Shown in pieces: positions 44,260 through 53,785 of a DNA stretch of 64,000 nt; position 1 is the first letter of the stretch; each line of letters begins with the position of its first letter. This stretch comes from Terriglobus albidus. Lineage in GTDB: Bacteria > Acidobacteriota > Terriglobia > Terriglobales > Acidobacteriaceae. Position numbers and translations under genes: made by a program. The notes beneath the pieces are model-generated. The model made no database searches, was not told the DNA's origin, and saw nothing but the letters and a program-made list of their open reading frames with translations. The stretch lies in NCBI RefSeq assembly GCF_025685425.1, contig NZ_JAGTAS010000056.1, positions 248,001 to 312,000 of the forward strand. Reading direction: 5' to 3'.

Positions 44260-45066
44260 TCAATTCGTTGAAGGTCGAGTGATATGTGTGATGATTACGG
44301 CATCAACATCCGCTTTCATCGCTTCCAATCTCAGACCAAGCTCATCCTGCAAGGCTGTGAAGATAGACGCTCTGGAAACGCCATCTTTTTCCGACCCATC
44401 TTGAGCGTTCGGCAAGGTATTGTCAGAAGTCCATGTCAGCGAGATATCGTATTGTCCCACCAATCCTGTTCTATCGATGATCTGCCGTTCGAGTCCGACT
44501 TTGCTCAGCGCGTAGATGAGAGCATCCATCGGAATACCCCGCCCCTCGATCTTGCCTGTACTCTGCGTCAGGTTCCATCCTGGGCTTTTCGCGTCAGCGC
44601 GAGCGGGAGAGATTTCTTTTATCTTTGGTCCAGATTTGGAAAGGACGAGGGCATAAACCGGAGCTTCTTTCTTGCCATTGTGAGCGACTAAACCACACCG
44701 CTCTTTCAGTATTTGCTGCAATACTGTCTTTTGCTCTTCGAATGGCATCTGTCTGAAGGTCGTTACACTCTCTTCGGCGATGGTCGCTTCGATATCCCAG
44801 CGCAGGTCTTCAGCCCACTCAGGTAATCCCTCAATGAGATCATTCCGCTGCTTGTTGAAAGCAAAACCGATGATCCGAAACATCGGGGAGTTTGTGACGA
44901 CAATTCTGTTTCCGTTGGGGGGAATGCTGAGATAACCTTGTTCGTTGCCGGATCGATTTTCCTTCATGGAGACAGCGTCGAGGTGGATGGCAGTCTGGGC
45001 AGTCAGCTGAGCCAATCCCATAATCGGCATCAAGAGAAGGGTAGAGGTGAGCAATCTCTTCAGCAT
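44260..45066 (-). CDS. TIGR03435-family secreted protein
   Basis: A 268-residue protein with a signal peptide (MLKRLLTSTLLLMPIMGLAQ) and the soil-bacterial TIGR03435 pattern: AIHLDAVSMKENRSG, ITNSPMF-type segment followed by RIIGFAF, LPEWAEDLRWDIEA, LLKERCGL-like ILKERCGLVAHNGKKEAPVY, IIDRTGLVGQYDISLTW, and a closing IITHITRPSTN. The function of the family is unknown. It is typical of Acidobacteria and occurs in many copies there. Confidence 0.85.
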   Translation of the reverse strand: MLKRLLTSTLLLMPIMGLAQLTAQTAIHLDAVSMKENRSGNEQGYLSIPPNGNRIVVTNSPMFRIIGFAFNKQRNDLIEGLPEWAEDLRWDIEATIAEESVTTFRQMPFEEQKTVLQQILKERCGLVAHNGKKEAPVYALVLSKSGPKIKEISPARADAKSPGWNLTQSTGKIEGRGIPMDALIYALSKVGLERQIIDRTGLVGQYDISLTWTSDNTLPNAQDGSEKDGVSRASIFTALQDELGLRLEAMKADVDAVIITHITRPSTN

Positions 45067-45294
45067 GGGACGAGTATATCCAGTCCCGGACGCTCATCAG
45101 CCGCCATATACTGTATCCGTTCCACTAGAGTTCCCCTCGTCAAAGGTAATATCTCCGAGTGGCTGCTTGCTCATCTCTGTCATTCGAAACCTGCGATGAA
45201 CGCATCGGAAACCAACTGTTTTCCAAGCGGTCCACCGACTTCGTGGTTCTTCCAGATCGTTTTAAGTATGTTTTCCCAGCAAAAAAGGGGCACT

Positions 45295-47265
45295 ATGAAT
45301 TCCATGCACCGCGCTCTTTTGGTCTTAACTGCTGTAGCCGGGCTCCTGTCGGGGACACGTGGCGTGGCACAGACGACGATCCACCTGGACGCAACCAGCT
45401 CTGGCAAGGTATTTGAAGGATTGGGCGCGGTGAGTGCCGGAGCCAGTTCACGGTTGTTGATTGATTATCCGGAGCCGCAGCGCTCCGAGATCCTGGACTT
45501 CTTGTTCAAGCCGAAGTTTGGTGCTTCACTGCAACATTTGAAGGTTGAAATTGGATCGGACGTTAATTCCACGGATGGGTCCGAGCCCAGCCACATGCGT
45601 TCAGCGAATGACCATGATTATTCCCGTGGATATGAATGGTGGTTGATGAAGGAAGCCCGGAAGCGCAACCCGGCAATTGTGTTGGATACGCTCGCGTGGG
45701 GTGCTCCTGGCTGGGTGGGACATGGCAAGTTTTTCAGTAAGGACATGGCGGAATACGTCGCCGACTTCCTGGAGGGTGCGCAGAAACAAGGTTTGAATAT
45801 TGAATACACCGGAGCGTGGAATGAGCGCCGTCCTGACTATGAATGGGTAAAGTTGCTGCGCACGGTGCTTGACCAGCATGGCCTGAAGACCAAGATCGTT
45901 TGCTGCGATATGACCCCGAACTCAGGCATGTACACGGTGCTGGATAAAGTGAACGCCGACCCGGCACTGGACAAAGCAGTCGATGTGATTGGTGTGCATT
46001 ATCCTGCCGAGGTTCCGGGGATCGCACCGGCAGCGATTCAGGATACGCAACGCCGGGTCTGGTCCAGTGAAGATCAACCAAACCCTGGGAGCGGCCCGTT
46101 TATCGCGCGCGATTGGGCGCATGGAGGACGTATCCTGGCGCGGCGCTACAACGAGAACTACATTAAGGCGCACTTTACGAAAACAGAGATATGGAGTCCG
46201 ATCACTTCGTACTACGACCTGCTTGCGGCGCCGAACTCCGGTCTGATGTACGCCAATACGCCCTGGTCGGGAAACTACGAAGTCCAGTCCACAATCTGGG
46301 TAACGGCGCATACGACACAGTTCGTCGAACCGGGATGGAAGTACATGGATTCTGCTACGGGCTATTTGCCTGACGATAGCGGTACCTATGTGGCCATGCA
46401 CGCTCCTCTATCAGGGAGCAAGCCTGCGGATTGGAGCATCATCCTGGAGACCACATCCGCGAACCGTGTGCAACACGTCACACTGCAGTTGAGTAAGGGG
46501 CTGAGCAACGGAACGGCGTTCGTCTGGCAGACGAATGCAACAAAGACGTTTGAACAGGTTGCTGCTACTCCGGTGAAAGATGGGCGCGTGACGTATGACT
46601 TTGAACCGGGCTCCATCTACACCGTCACGACAACGACCGGACAAACTCGCGGCACAAGCCATCCGCCGGCGGCCGCGGCATTTCCTTTTCCGTATTCTGA
46701 CGATTTTGAAGCAGTCGAGATCGGTCGAACCGCGAAGTATCTGAGCGATCAGGACGGTGCATTTGAGGCGATTGCATGTGAGGGACGCGCCGGCCGCTGC
46801 GTACAACAGAAGATTACGGAAAGGCCAACGCCATGGTCGCCGCGACCCGATCCATTCACCATGGCTGGTGATGTCAAGTGGACCGACTACAAAATTGGTA
46901 TCGATGTGATGCTGCCTAAGGACGGTATCGCAACAGTGCAGGGCCGGATAGATTCCGCGGACGTCTTCCAGGATCACAACGCTCTCTATCCCAGCGGTTA
47001 TGTTCTCAAAGTTGCAGCGAATGGGAACTGGTCATTACTATCGACGCGATTCAAAAATTCCCCGGCAGCTCTGGCGCAGGGACATACTGATCTCAAGCAA
47101 GGCTGGCATCGGATGGAACTGCAATTCCAGGGAGCCTCGATTACCGCGTTCTTAGACGGGAAGCAACTTTCGCTGGTTCAAGATACCGCACACTCTGCAG
47201 GAATGGCCGGCTTTGGAAGCGATTGGTCGAACGTGCAATTCGACAACCTCAGAATAAGTAAATAG
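45295..47265 (+). CDS. Secreted GH59-like galactocerebrosidase
   Basis: A 656-residue enzyme: signal peptide (to about residue 25), TIM-barrel and beta-sandwich catalytic part opening with IHLDATSSGKVFEGLGAVS, acid/base E177 in YTGAWNERRPDYEW, nucleophile E259 in VWSSEDQ, and a C-terminal lectin-like sandwich (SDDFEAVEIGRTAKYL to VQFDNLRISK) as in animal GALC. GH59 enzymes release galactose from beta-galactosylceramide and related galactosides. The start is ATG 45295 with GGGG a few bases upstream; a long frame further upstream overlaps another gene and is not coding. Followed by a strong hairpin. Confidence 0.88.
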   Translation: MNSMHRALLVLTAVAGLLSGTRGVAQTTIHLDATSSGKVFEGLGAVSAGASSRLLIDYPEPQRSEILDFLFKPKFGASLQHLKVEIGSDVNSTDGSEPSHMRSANDHDYSRGYEWWLMKEARKRNPAIVLDTLAWGAPGWVGHGKFFSKDMAEYVADFLEGAQKQGLNIEYTGAWNERRPDYEWVKLLRTVLDQHGLKTKIVCCDMTPNSGMYTVLDKVNADPALDKAVDVIGVHYPAEVPGIAPAAIQDTQRRVWSSEDQPNPGSGPFIARDWAHGGRILARRYNENYIKAHFTKTEIWSPITSYYDLLAAPNSGLMYANTPWSGNYEVQSTIWVTAHTTQFVEPGWKYMDSATGYLPDDSGTYVAMHAPLSGSKPADWSIILETTSANRVQHVTLQLSKGLSNGTAFVWQTNATKTFEQVAATPVKDGRVTYDFEPGSIYTVTTTTGQTRGTSHPPAAAAFPFPYSDDFEAVEIGRTAKYLSDQDGAFEAIACEGRAGRCVQQKITERPTPWSPRPDPFTMAGDVKWTDYKIGIDVMLPKDGIATVQGRIDSADVFQDHNALYPSGYVLKVAANGNWSLLSTRFKNSPAALAQGHTDLKQGWHRMELQFQGASITAFLDGKQLSLVQDTAHSAGMAGFGSDWSNVQFDNLRISK

Positions 47266-47304
47266 GAAACATTCTGTGCGGGAGGAACTACAAAGGACCT
47301 CATC

Positions 47305-47332
47305 GGCACGTGAGATCTTGGTCTCACGTGCC
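47305..47332 (+). terminator. Hairpin after GH59 gene
   Basis: Perfect 11-bp arms (GGCACGTGAGA and complement) around a 6-base loop, 40 bp after the GH59 stop and directly before a dispersed repeat. It lacks a long T run but probably ends transcription. Confidence 0.6.
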
Positions 47333-47334
47333 TG

Positions 47335-47446
47335 GAGCATTTCCCTGGAGGTGTAAGACTAGGGCTTCCGCATCGATGGGCGTTTTCCGCATGAAGACGC
47401 CGCTTCACACCCTTTCCGGAATCACCAGCAACAGGAAAGATGCTCT
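47335..47446 (+). repeat. Dispersed palindromic repeat, copy 3
   Basis: Starts GAGCATTTCCCTGGAGGTGT, has the inner GGGCGTTTTCCGCATGAAG block and ends GATGCTCT. The right end overlaps the TAG stop codon of the converging aldose epimerase gene. Confidence 0.8.
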
Positions 47447-48566
47447 ATTTCTTGTCCACCCGGAATACATAGAGCGTTTGTGACTTGAATAGCTGTTTGG
47501 GGCGGAGCGTCGTCGAAGGAAAGTTTGGGTGGTTTGGCGAATCGGGGAAATGTTGTGTCTCCAGGCAGAAGGCGGCAATTCCGGGTCGGGATGCAACGGA
47601 CGCGGAAGGAGGCAGCCTTGGGACATAGAACTGTAGTCCAGGCTGATCCGTGATCACTTGCAAGGTGCGGCCACTCTTCGGATCTCTTATCTCCGCATTT
47701 GGCGATGTGTTGTGATGCACACTAAGTACGAAATTTTGATCATAGCCACGTTCAGGAGCTTTCTCGCCAATCGCGTGAGGAGTTGTGAAATCGAAGGCGG
47801 TTCCATGCACCGTTTCGATCTCACCGGTTGGGATACCGTTGGAATCTACCGGGGTATATCGATCCGCATCAATCCATGCAACGTCATCAAACACTGGGTC
47901 CTCTCCTGTCGCGGATAAATTGAAGAAGGCGTGGTTGGTGAGATTAATCACCGTAGTACGGTCCGTACTCGCGCGATAGACGATCGAGAGGGCTGGGTCA
48001 TGCCCGTGTTTGACCAGTGTGAATGTGACCTGAACAGAAAGATTGCCTGGAAATCCCATATCGCCATCAGGGGAAACCAGCGACATCTCGACTCCATTCT
48101 TGAGCACGTGGGCGGTCCAGACTTTCTTATTGAAGCCAAGCGGCCCACCATGGAGAGCGTTGCCATTGTTGTTGGGCGGGATGGTGTATTCGCTTCCGTC
48201 CAGCGCGAAGTGCCCACGCGCGATCCGGTTTGCGAATCGCCCGACCGTTGCACCCATCACTGCATTGCGTGGTTCCAGATAGCGTTCGACACCTGGAAAG
48301 CCGAGAACGATGTTTCCGGTCTGACCACTATGGTCCGGTACGCGTATCGCTACGATTCGCGCACCGTAGTTGGAAACCTGAACGATCAGCGGACCATCGC
48401 GCATGGTGAAGAGTTCGACTGCCTGGCCGTCGGGTAAGCTGCCCCAGTTTTCTTTTGAGACGATCGTTTCCGCGTTCGAGGCGGATGTCCAAGCCCCCAG
48501 CAATAGCGCTACAGCACAAAGTAGCCATCGCGTTCGGTGGGAAATGGACATAGGAGTTTCCGGCAT
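47445..48566 (-). CDS. Secreted aldose 1-epimerase (galactose mutarotase)
   Basis: A 373-residue GalM-family protein with a signal peptide (RTRWLLCAVALLLGAWTSASNA), NYGARIVAIRVPD near the start of the domain, substrate-binding GRFANRIARGHF, ALHGGPLGFNKKVW (catalytic His region), LTNHAFFNL (second catalytic His) and C-terminal Glu in AFCLETQHFPDSPNH. It interconverts alpha and beta anomers of galactose or glucose, here in the periplasm or outside. The start 48566 has GAGGA 8 bases upstream. With the GH42 and GH59 enzymes nearby, its role is likely handling released galactose. Confidence 0.9.
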   Translation of the reverse strand: MPETPMSISHRTRWLLCAVALLLGAWTSASNAETIVSKENWGSLPDGQAVELFTMRDGPLIVQVSNYGARIVAIRVPDHSGQTGNIVLGFPGVERYLEPRNAVMGATVGRFANRIARGHFALDGSEYTIPPNNNGNALHGGPLGFNKKVWTAHVLKNGVEMSLVSPDGDMGFPGNLSVQVTFTLVKHGHDPALSIVYRASTDRTTVINLTNHAFFNLSATGEDPVFDDVAWIDADRYTPVDSNGIPTGEIETVHGTAFDFTTPHAIGEKAPERGYDQNFVLSVHHNTSPNAEIRDPKSGRTLQVITDQPGLQFYVPRLPPSASVASRPGIAAFCLETQHFPDSPNHPNFPSTTLRPKQLFKSQTLYVFRVDKK

Positions 48567-49061
48567 CGGTGTAGTCCTCGTTTGCAATCTCGCCCAGCTT
48601 ATATCCGAATCGATAAAAATTGCTGCCAATTTGAATAAGGAAAGATGAGATTGAAGCCAAAACGTTGAGGACGGCTCGGAGTCGGCGCACGAATGCGCTC
48701 CTCATCAATGTTTCGTTGCTGCAGCCGGCGTCGTCCCGCTTGAATGGCCAGAGCCCTCCACGCTGTGTGGCGACCGCAATTGGGGCAGCAACTGGCCGGG
48801 AAGTGTGTTGCGCGGGAGACGCTTTCCGTTCTGAAGGCGAATACGACGCCGGACCTGTTTCATACTCTTGTCTGGGTCAATGGTCACCATGTGTATGGTT
48901 TACAGACCTGACAGGACTTTACGATCTGCGAAAGGTTTGACCACTCGGCAGGACGGCTCGGTATCTGGGGGAGCACGCAGGGAAAGGCTCATTGCAGTTC
49001 TATATGGTTGTTGTGAGTTTGAGTTGAAGGCGCATAAAATGTGCTTCGTCTCGAACAGGCA
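48567..49061. other. Intergenic stretch without a recognisable gene
   Basis: This 495-bp region has only short frames without family resemblance. It holds the promoters of the divergent epimerase and HTH-like genes. Nothing specific can be named. Confidence 0.5.
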
Positions 49062-50318
49062 ATGGCTACTCCTGCTACCATTTCGTTCTCTGCCCAAGAA
49101 AAGGCCCTGATCCTTTCCGAGCTGGCGCTCATTTTGGAAAGTGCTCCATTTCGCAGCAGCAAGCGCTATCCAGCGATGCTGGAGTATTGCGTCCGCCATA
49201 CGCTGGACGGCGAAACCGAGAAGCTCCGCGAACGTCAGCTCGGAATCGTACTGTTCTCCCGCACTCCCGGTTACGAGACGAGTTCCGATCCGATTGTTCG
49301 TATGGGCGCGAGCGAGATTCGAAAGCGCCTGGCGCAGTACTATGACATCGCCGGCGACTTGGCGCGGGTCCGGATCTCATTGCCGCCGGGAAGCTATGTA
49401 GCCGAGTTCCGGTTTCCGGAGCCGCCCCATGTCATGCCTCTGGCGGCGATTCAACCAGACACGCGCCTTGAATCGGTCTCTGCCGCTCCCGCTATGGCCG
49501 TTCAGACAGTTCCTGGCGAGCATGAACCCGGTGCGATCGCCCGGAGGAAACGGCGCCCGATTCCAGTTTTCGCGCAGGTTTTTGTCTCTGTCGCAATTAT
49601 CGCGGCCTGCGTCTGGGGTGTAATGAGCTTTCAGTCGAGGCGGCAGGTTCCGGCCTTGTGGCGCGGCTTTGCCGGTTCTGGCAATGGTCAGGTACTGGCC
49701 GTGGTCGGACAACTGACTCCTCATGCCGACGATAAGTCCATGGATTCCGATCCGCCGCTGTCATCGGATATCTACCGTACGAATCATTACGTCTCCGTTG
49801 GAGACGCATCATCGGCGATGCGTGCTTGCCTGGTTCTGGCCCGCATCGGGGCAGATTGTCAGATGAAGGCTGTCCTGGCTACCGATCTCTCCAACGTGCA
49901 TGCCCGCCCCGTCCTGTTTGTGGGCGCCTATAACAACCCTTGGGTCCTGCGCGTGACTCAGACGCTTCCATATCGATTTGGGGATCTGGCCTGTAAGTGC
50001 ATCCTCGATTCGAAAGACGGCAGCCATGTCGGAGGCGTCGACTTCTCCATGCCGCGTAACAAAATCACAACCGACTACAGCATTGTGGCGCGATTCAACT
50101 CCGAGATCACGGACGGCCCCGTCGTTGTGATCGCGGGGATTGGTCCCATGAGCACGGAAGCCGCGGCGGAGTTTTCTGCCATCCCAGAGCGATCCAGAGA
50201 ACTGTTTGCGCTTGCTCCCAAGGGATGGAAAGGCGCGAACGTGGAAGCCGTTCTTGCCACCGAAGTGGTCAATGGAATCCCCGGCCATACCCGCATTTTG
50301 AAGGCCACCTTTTGGTAA
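49062..50318 (+). CDS. Acidobacterial membrane protein with regulator-like N-terminal domain
   Basis: A 418-residue protein. The first roughly 100 residues (SSKRYPAMLEYCVRHTLDG, KLRERQLGIVLFSRTPGYE, RMGASEIRKRLAQYY) form a domain that in Acidobacteria occurs at the N-terminus of many membrane-anchored signalling proteins and looks DNA-binding-like. One TM helix follows (about residues 165-185, VFAQVFVSVAIIAACVWGV), then an extracytoplasmic domain of about 230 residues with no known motif (YNNPWVLRVTQTLPYRF; VVVIAGIGPMSTEAAAEF). The layout suggests a ToxR-like one-component membrane regulator, but DNA binding is inferred. It is near the galactoside-degrading genes and may control them. Confidence 0.7.
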   Translation: MATPATISFSAQEKALILSELALILESAPFRSSKRYPAMLEYCVRHTLDGETEKLRERQLGIVLFSRTPGYETSSDPIVRMGASEIRKRLAQYYDIAGDLARVRISLPPGSYVAEFRFPEPPHVMPLAAIQPDTRLESVSAAPAMAVQTVPGEHEPGAIARRKRRPIPVFAQVFVSVAIIAACVWGVMSFQSRRQVPALWRGFAGSGNGQVLAVVGQLTPHADDKSMDSDPPLSSDIYRTNHYVSVGDASSAMRACLVLARIGADCQMKAVLATDLSNVHARPVLFVGAYNNPWVLRVTQTLPYRFGDLACKCILDSKDGSHVGGVDFSMPRNKITTDYSIVARFNSEITDGPVVVIAGIGPMSTEAAAEFSAIPERSRELFALAPKGWKGANVEAVLATEVVNGIPGHTRILKATFW

Positions 50319-50437
50319 ACCGGACTAGTCTGATGCTCCGGTCTGCCCTTCGAAACACTGAAAGCAAGAGCATGATTCCTGTAAGTAGCAGGTAAAGGAC
50401 CTTTCGCTGCTGGGGCCCAAGATCTCTACTTTCCCTT

Positions 50438-51114
50438 ATGAAGCAACGCATCGTGCAGCAAGCATGGCCCCTCGTACTCACGATGACTGGATCGCTGTTG
50501 TGGGCGCAGTTCGGTCCCCAGGAACCGCAAGGGCATGGACCTAAACTTCCTCCTCCCACGGCTTTTCCCGCTCCGGGCTCCTATTCGACCACAGAGTCGG
50601 TCACGCTGCGTAGTTCAGAGCCGGGCGTCACTATCCACTACACCTGGGACGGTAGCCAACCCACATCGAAGAGTTCCATCTATGACCCATTACAGGTACT
50701 TTTTGTCGGCGGTGTTTATGAGGGGAACCATGGCCTGAAGACCTGGTACACACTGCGTGCGGTCGCAATGAAGGAGGGCAACACAAATAGCGACGTTGCG
50801 AACTTTCAGTACACGATCGATCGCCGGGACCGTACAGCTTATGTGTCAGAAGAGATCGTACCGGGTGTCCGCATGGCACGAGACTCCGATAACGACAAGA
50901 TGTTCCTGATTAGGGGGAGTCAAAAATATGTACCTTAGGCCGGACATCTGCATTGACCGTGAACAATGCGGATTTCTTAGCTGCAAAGAACATTGATATT
51001 CCTGTCTCGGGAGATGCCAGGATCGTCGTAACTTCACCGAATGGCAAATCAACCGCTACCTATACCTTGCATTTCACAACCATAAATTCAGGAGAGAACC
51101 GTGCAAAACGTTAG
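50438..51114 (+). pseudogene. Metallo-beta-lactamase-fold protein with its catalytic domain deleted
   Basis: The first frame (50438-50938) has a signal peptide, a chitobiase-like beta domain (SYSTTESVTLRSSEPGVTI, YTWDGSQPTS) and the lead-in to an MBL domain (EEIVPGVRMARDSDNDKMFL), then stops after 166 residues. Another frame resumes at about 50945 with ALTVNNADFLAAKNIDIPVS and VVTSPNGKSTATYTLHF, the C-terminal beta domain of the same protein type, ending at 51114. The roughly 250-residue metal-binding hydrolase domain between them is missing and the frame shifts, so the gene is inactive. It ends inside the start of the ceramidase-like gene, so it was probably the first gene of that pair. Confidence 0.7.
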
Positions 51115-52525
51115 CCTTTCGAAGGCCTCAGTGATCGTTCTGGGAACCGCTCTGGCGTGCAGTATGGCGGGTATTGGCAATGCGCAAATGATCTACTCGT
51201 TGCGGGCGGGTGCGGCGATGATCGATATTACGCCGAAGCCAGACGAACTGAAGCTCAAGACGGACACGATCCGGGATCATCTGTATGCACGTGCCATCGT
51301 TGCCGACTCGGGTGACAGTTGCGCGGTGTTGATTGGTGTCGATCAAGGGGCGATCCGCAAAGACATGTATGACGCTGCACTCCCGCGGGTAGCTTCCGCG
51401 ACTGGGTGTGCGAAGGAAAACATCTTGATTTCCGCAACGCACACTCATAGCGGATCGACCGATGGCTTTGGCGGTGCACCATCCTCGGCCACGGTCGCGG
51501 ATGGGATAGTGAAGGCTGCTACGGAGGCAAAAGCGAAGCTAGCGCCGGCAACCGTCGGATATGGGCGCGCAAACGTCGATCTGAATGTAAATCGGGATCT
51601 ATTCAACAGCAAGCTGGAGTGGAGGCAAGAGCCTAACCCGCAGGGCATCTCAGACAAGACCTTATCCGTCGTTGAGTTCATTGGGGCTGACTACATTCCG
51701 ATTGGCGTCTATATGAACTACGCCATGCACCCGATCAACTTCTATCTTTCAGGTGTCATCAGCGCAGATTTCCCAGGAGAAGCATCGCGCACGATCGAAG
51801 AACATTTCGACCACGGGACAGTCGCTATCTTCACACAGGGAACTTCGGGGGATCAGAACCCGATGCTACGCGAAAACTTTTTGACCGCGTTCCGGGGAGA
51901 GACAGTGCCTGGCACCGAGACGATCGGTGCACCGCCTCCTCCGCCAGCTCCAGCCAGCAATTTCAACCCCGCTACTGCTGCCGCAGGCCTGAAGCCAGTG
52001 CCGGAGCAGAATCTCGCTGCGTATCGGAAAGCAATTGATCGTACCAGCACAGATGTGACGATGATGGGTGTATTGATCGCCGAGAAAACTCTCTATCTCA
52101 TGCGTCATGACATTCAACCTGTTGCCGAGGCGCGCATCTGGGGCGGCCAGGAAAAGTTCACCTGTCCCGGACGCGACCGTTTGGACACGGATCATCCCAT
52201 CCGTGAGAACGGGATGCCACCCTATAAAGATGGCGCTGACGTAAACCTGATGGTGAGTCTGGTTCGCATAGGTGACATCTATTTCACCGGGATCAATGGG
52301 GAAGTCTACACAAATATCGGACTGAAGATTAAGAACACGGCCCCGGCGAATAAGCTCGTTATCTCAACGCTCACGAACGGCGGGGCAAACTCCGGCTATA
52401 TCTACTCAGACGATGCTTATAGCCACCTTTCGTTTCAGGTGATTGGTTCGAGGCTGAAGCCCGGCTGCGCTGAAAACAAAATCACCGATGCGGCGTTAGA
52501 TCTTATGCGGAAAGCCGACCAATAA
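51101..52525 (+). CDS. Secreted neutral/alkaline ceramidase-like hydrolase
   Basis: A 474-residue protein with a signal peptide (cut near GIGNAQ) and the neutral-ceramidase fold signatures: LRAGAAMIDITPKP at the start, SATHTHSGSTDGFGG (zinc-binding HTHSG), YMNYAMHPINFYLSG and FTQGTSGDQNP. Members cleave the amide bond of ceramides or remove acyl chains from related amides; shorter forms such as this one lack the C-terminal Ig-like domain. It starts with GTG, supported by AGGAG 6 bases upstream. Together with GH59, a full pathway from galactosylceramide to sphingoid base is possible, but many family members are uncharacterised. Confidence 0.8.
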   Translation: MQNVSLSKASVIVLGTALACSMAGIGNAQMIYSLRAGAAMIDITPKPDELKLKTDTIRDHLYARAIVADSGDSCAVLIGVDQGAIRKDMYDAALPRVASATGCAKENILISATHTHSGSTDGFGGAPSSATVADGIVKAATEAKAKLAPATVGYGRANVDLNVNRDLFNSKLEWRQEPNPQGISDKTLSVVEFIGADYIPIGVYMNYAMHPINFYLSGVISADFPGEASRTIEEHFDHGTVAIFTQGTSGDQNPMLRENFLTAFRGETVPGTETIGAPPPPPAPASNFNPATAAAGLKPVPEQNLAAYRKAIDRTSTDVTMMGVLIAEKTLYLMRHDIQPVAEARIWGGQEKFTCPGRDRLDTDHPIRENGMPPYKDGADVNLMVSLVRIGDIYFTGINGEVYTNIGLKIKNTAPANKLVISTLTNGGANSGYIYSDDAYSHLSFQVIGSRLKPGCAENKITDAALDLMRKADQ

Positions 52526-53001
52526 GCGTGCTAAGGACGCCAGGTTCTTTGTTTGAACCTGGCCTCAGTCAATCAGTTTTGCGAGAGGGTTTGGCTCGAG
52601 AGCGTATGACGGCCATGCGGCTCTCGATACTATTTGATTGCCGTAGCAATCACTTCGGAGGACAGGGAACACCCGCTACGATCGGAGTTTTGGAACGGCG
52701 AAATGGGATTCGTGTTCGGCTACGCGCCAATCGATGACTCGTGCAGAATGAAGATCGTCAAACCAAACTATTGAATCTAGAAGCTCCTTACAGGTAAATG
52801 ACAGGGGCTACACTTCTCTTGCTGCATTGGAGCACGGTCGCGAACGTGCGTCGATGTCAAAGTCCCATCGAATGCAAACCCCGGAGACACGACTCATATC
52901 ATCAGCTCGGTGAGAGATTCCGGTAAGCCAACGTTGACGAGGTACGCCCGCTTTATCCTCACCATCTAACCGAGTGCTTCCGAAAAGAAAGGGTCAACGT
53001 A
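52526..53001. other. Intergenic stretch without a recognisable gene
   Basis: 476 bp with short frames only (for example a 69-codon frame from 52528) that show no domain or ribosome-binding site. I see nothing supportable here. Confidence 0.5.
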
Positions 53002-53424
53002 ATGCGAAGAAGATTCATTCAAGGAGCCATCATCCTCGTGTGTTTGGTTTCCTCAGCCTCAGCGTTCGCTGCAAACTTCTCAGGCAAGTGGGCTCTCAAA
53101 ATTCCTATGGGAAGAGGCGAGGCGACGGTAATTCTTCAACTGAACCAAGCCGGGAATCAGATTTCAGGAACACTCGCGCCCGCGCGGCTGGATGCCGGGA
53201 GTGGTTCTCCTGTGTCTAATGAGGTATTCGACGCCAAAGTAGACGGGGACACGATCTCATTCTATGTCTGGAGGGGAAGCGACCAGCCTGCAAAGCAGTA
53301 CTACAAAGGCACAATGACGGAAGACGAGATTCAGTTCACCGTGACCGGCGGACCTGCTTCGACGGGAAATTTTGGCCCTCCTGCTCCAGCCAACCTTACG
53401 GTAAAAGCGATACGCGTTCCTTAA
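53002..53424 (+). CDS. Small secreted beta-rich protein
   Basis: A 140-residue protein with a signal peptide (MRRRFIQGAIILVCLVSSASAFA) followed by a beta-rich domain: NFSGKWALKIPMGRGEATV, LNQAGNQISGTLAP, FDAKVDGDTISFYVWRG, and QYYKGTMTEDEIQFTVTGG. The GKW...G-ISGT...ISF...G pattern is common in lipocalin-like secreted proteins of Acidobacteria and related soil bacteria. The function is unknown. A hairpin follows the stop. Confidence 0.75.
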   Translation: MRRRFIQGAIILVCLVSSASAFAANFSGKWALKIPMGRGEATVILQLNQAGNQISGTLAPARLDAGSGSPVSNEVFDAKVDGDTISFYVWRGSDQPAKQYYKGTMTEDEIQFTVTGGPASTGNFGPPAPANLTVKAIRVP

Positions 53425-53430
53425 CATCAA

Positions 53431-53466
53431 GGCTGCAGGGTGTCTAAAATATGACACCTTGCGGCC
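53431..53466. terminator. Hairpin after the small secreted protein gene
   Basis: 14-bp arms with two mismatches that are G-U pairs on one strand (GGCTGCAGGGTGTC and GACACCTTGCGGCC) around the 8-base loop TAAAATAT. It lacks a T run; it could serve transcripts from either side. Confidence 0.45.
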
Positions 53467-53583
53467 CAACATCACCTTGCTTAAATGTTCCTCTAGTCTG
53501 GTACGCGAATCGCCACAAGGGGCCATCGTGCACGCTGGACTAGTCTAGAAGCTTTTGCTGAATTTCTAAGTTGTTGGGGAGTT

Positions 53584-53658
53584 TGGAGGCGCGGGTCGGA
53601 ATCGAACCGACGCATAAAGGTTTTGCAGACCTCTCCCTTACCACTTGGGTACCGCGCC
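53584..53658 (-). tRNA. tRNA-Cys (GCA)
   Basis: Cloverleaf on the minus strand: acceptor GGCGCGG pairs with CCGCGCC, anticodon loop CTGCAAA with anticodon GCA, T-loop GGTTCGATTCC, discriminator U as expected for tRNA-Cys, and CCA encoded in the DNA. Confidence 0.95.
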
Positions 53659-53695
53659 GAATGCTGTAGGGATTGACAGCAGTGGAGGGACTTTA

Positions 53696-53771
<76 letters not shown>

Positions 53772-53785
53772 CCGTTCCAAGAACA

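Noticed and set aside
48665-48940. A 91-codon plus-strand frame between epimerase and the regulator-like gene
   Set aside because: Low-quality composition, no family resemblance and no ribosome-binding site.
50370-50390. AGAGCATGATTCCTGTAAG resembling the left end of the dispersed repeat
   Set aside because: Only the first about 19 bases are similar and neither the inner palindrome nor the right end is present, so chance similarity or a fully decayed copy cannot be told apart.
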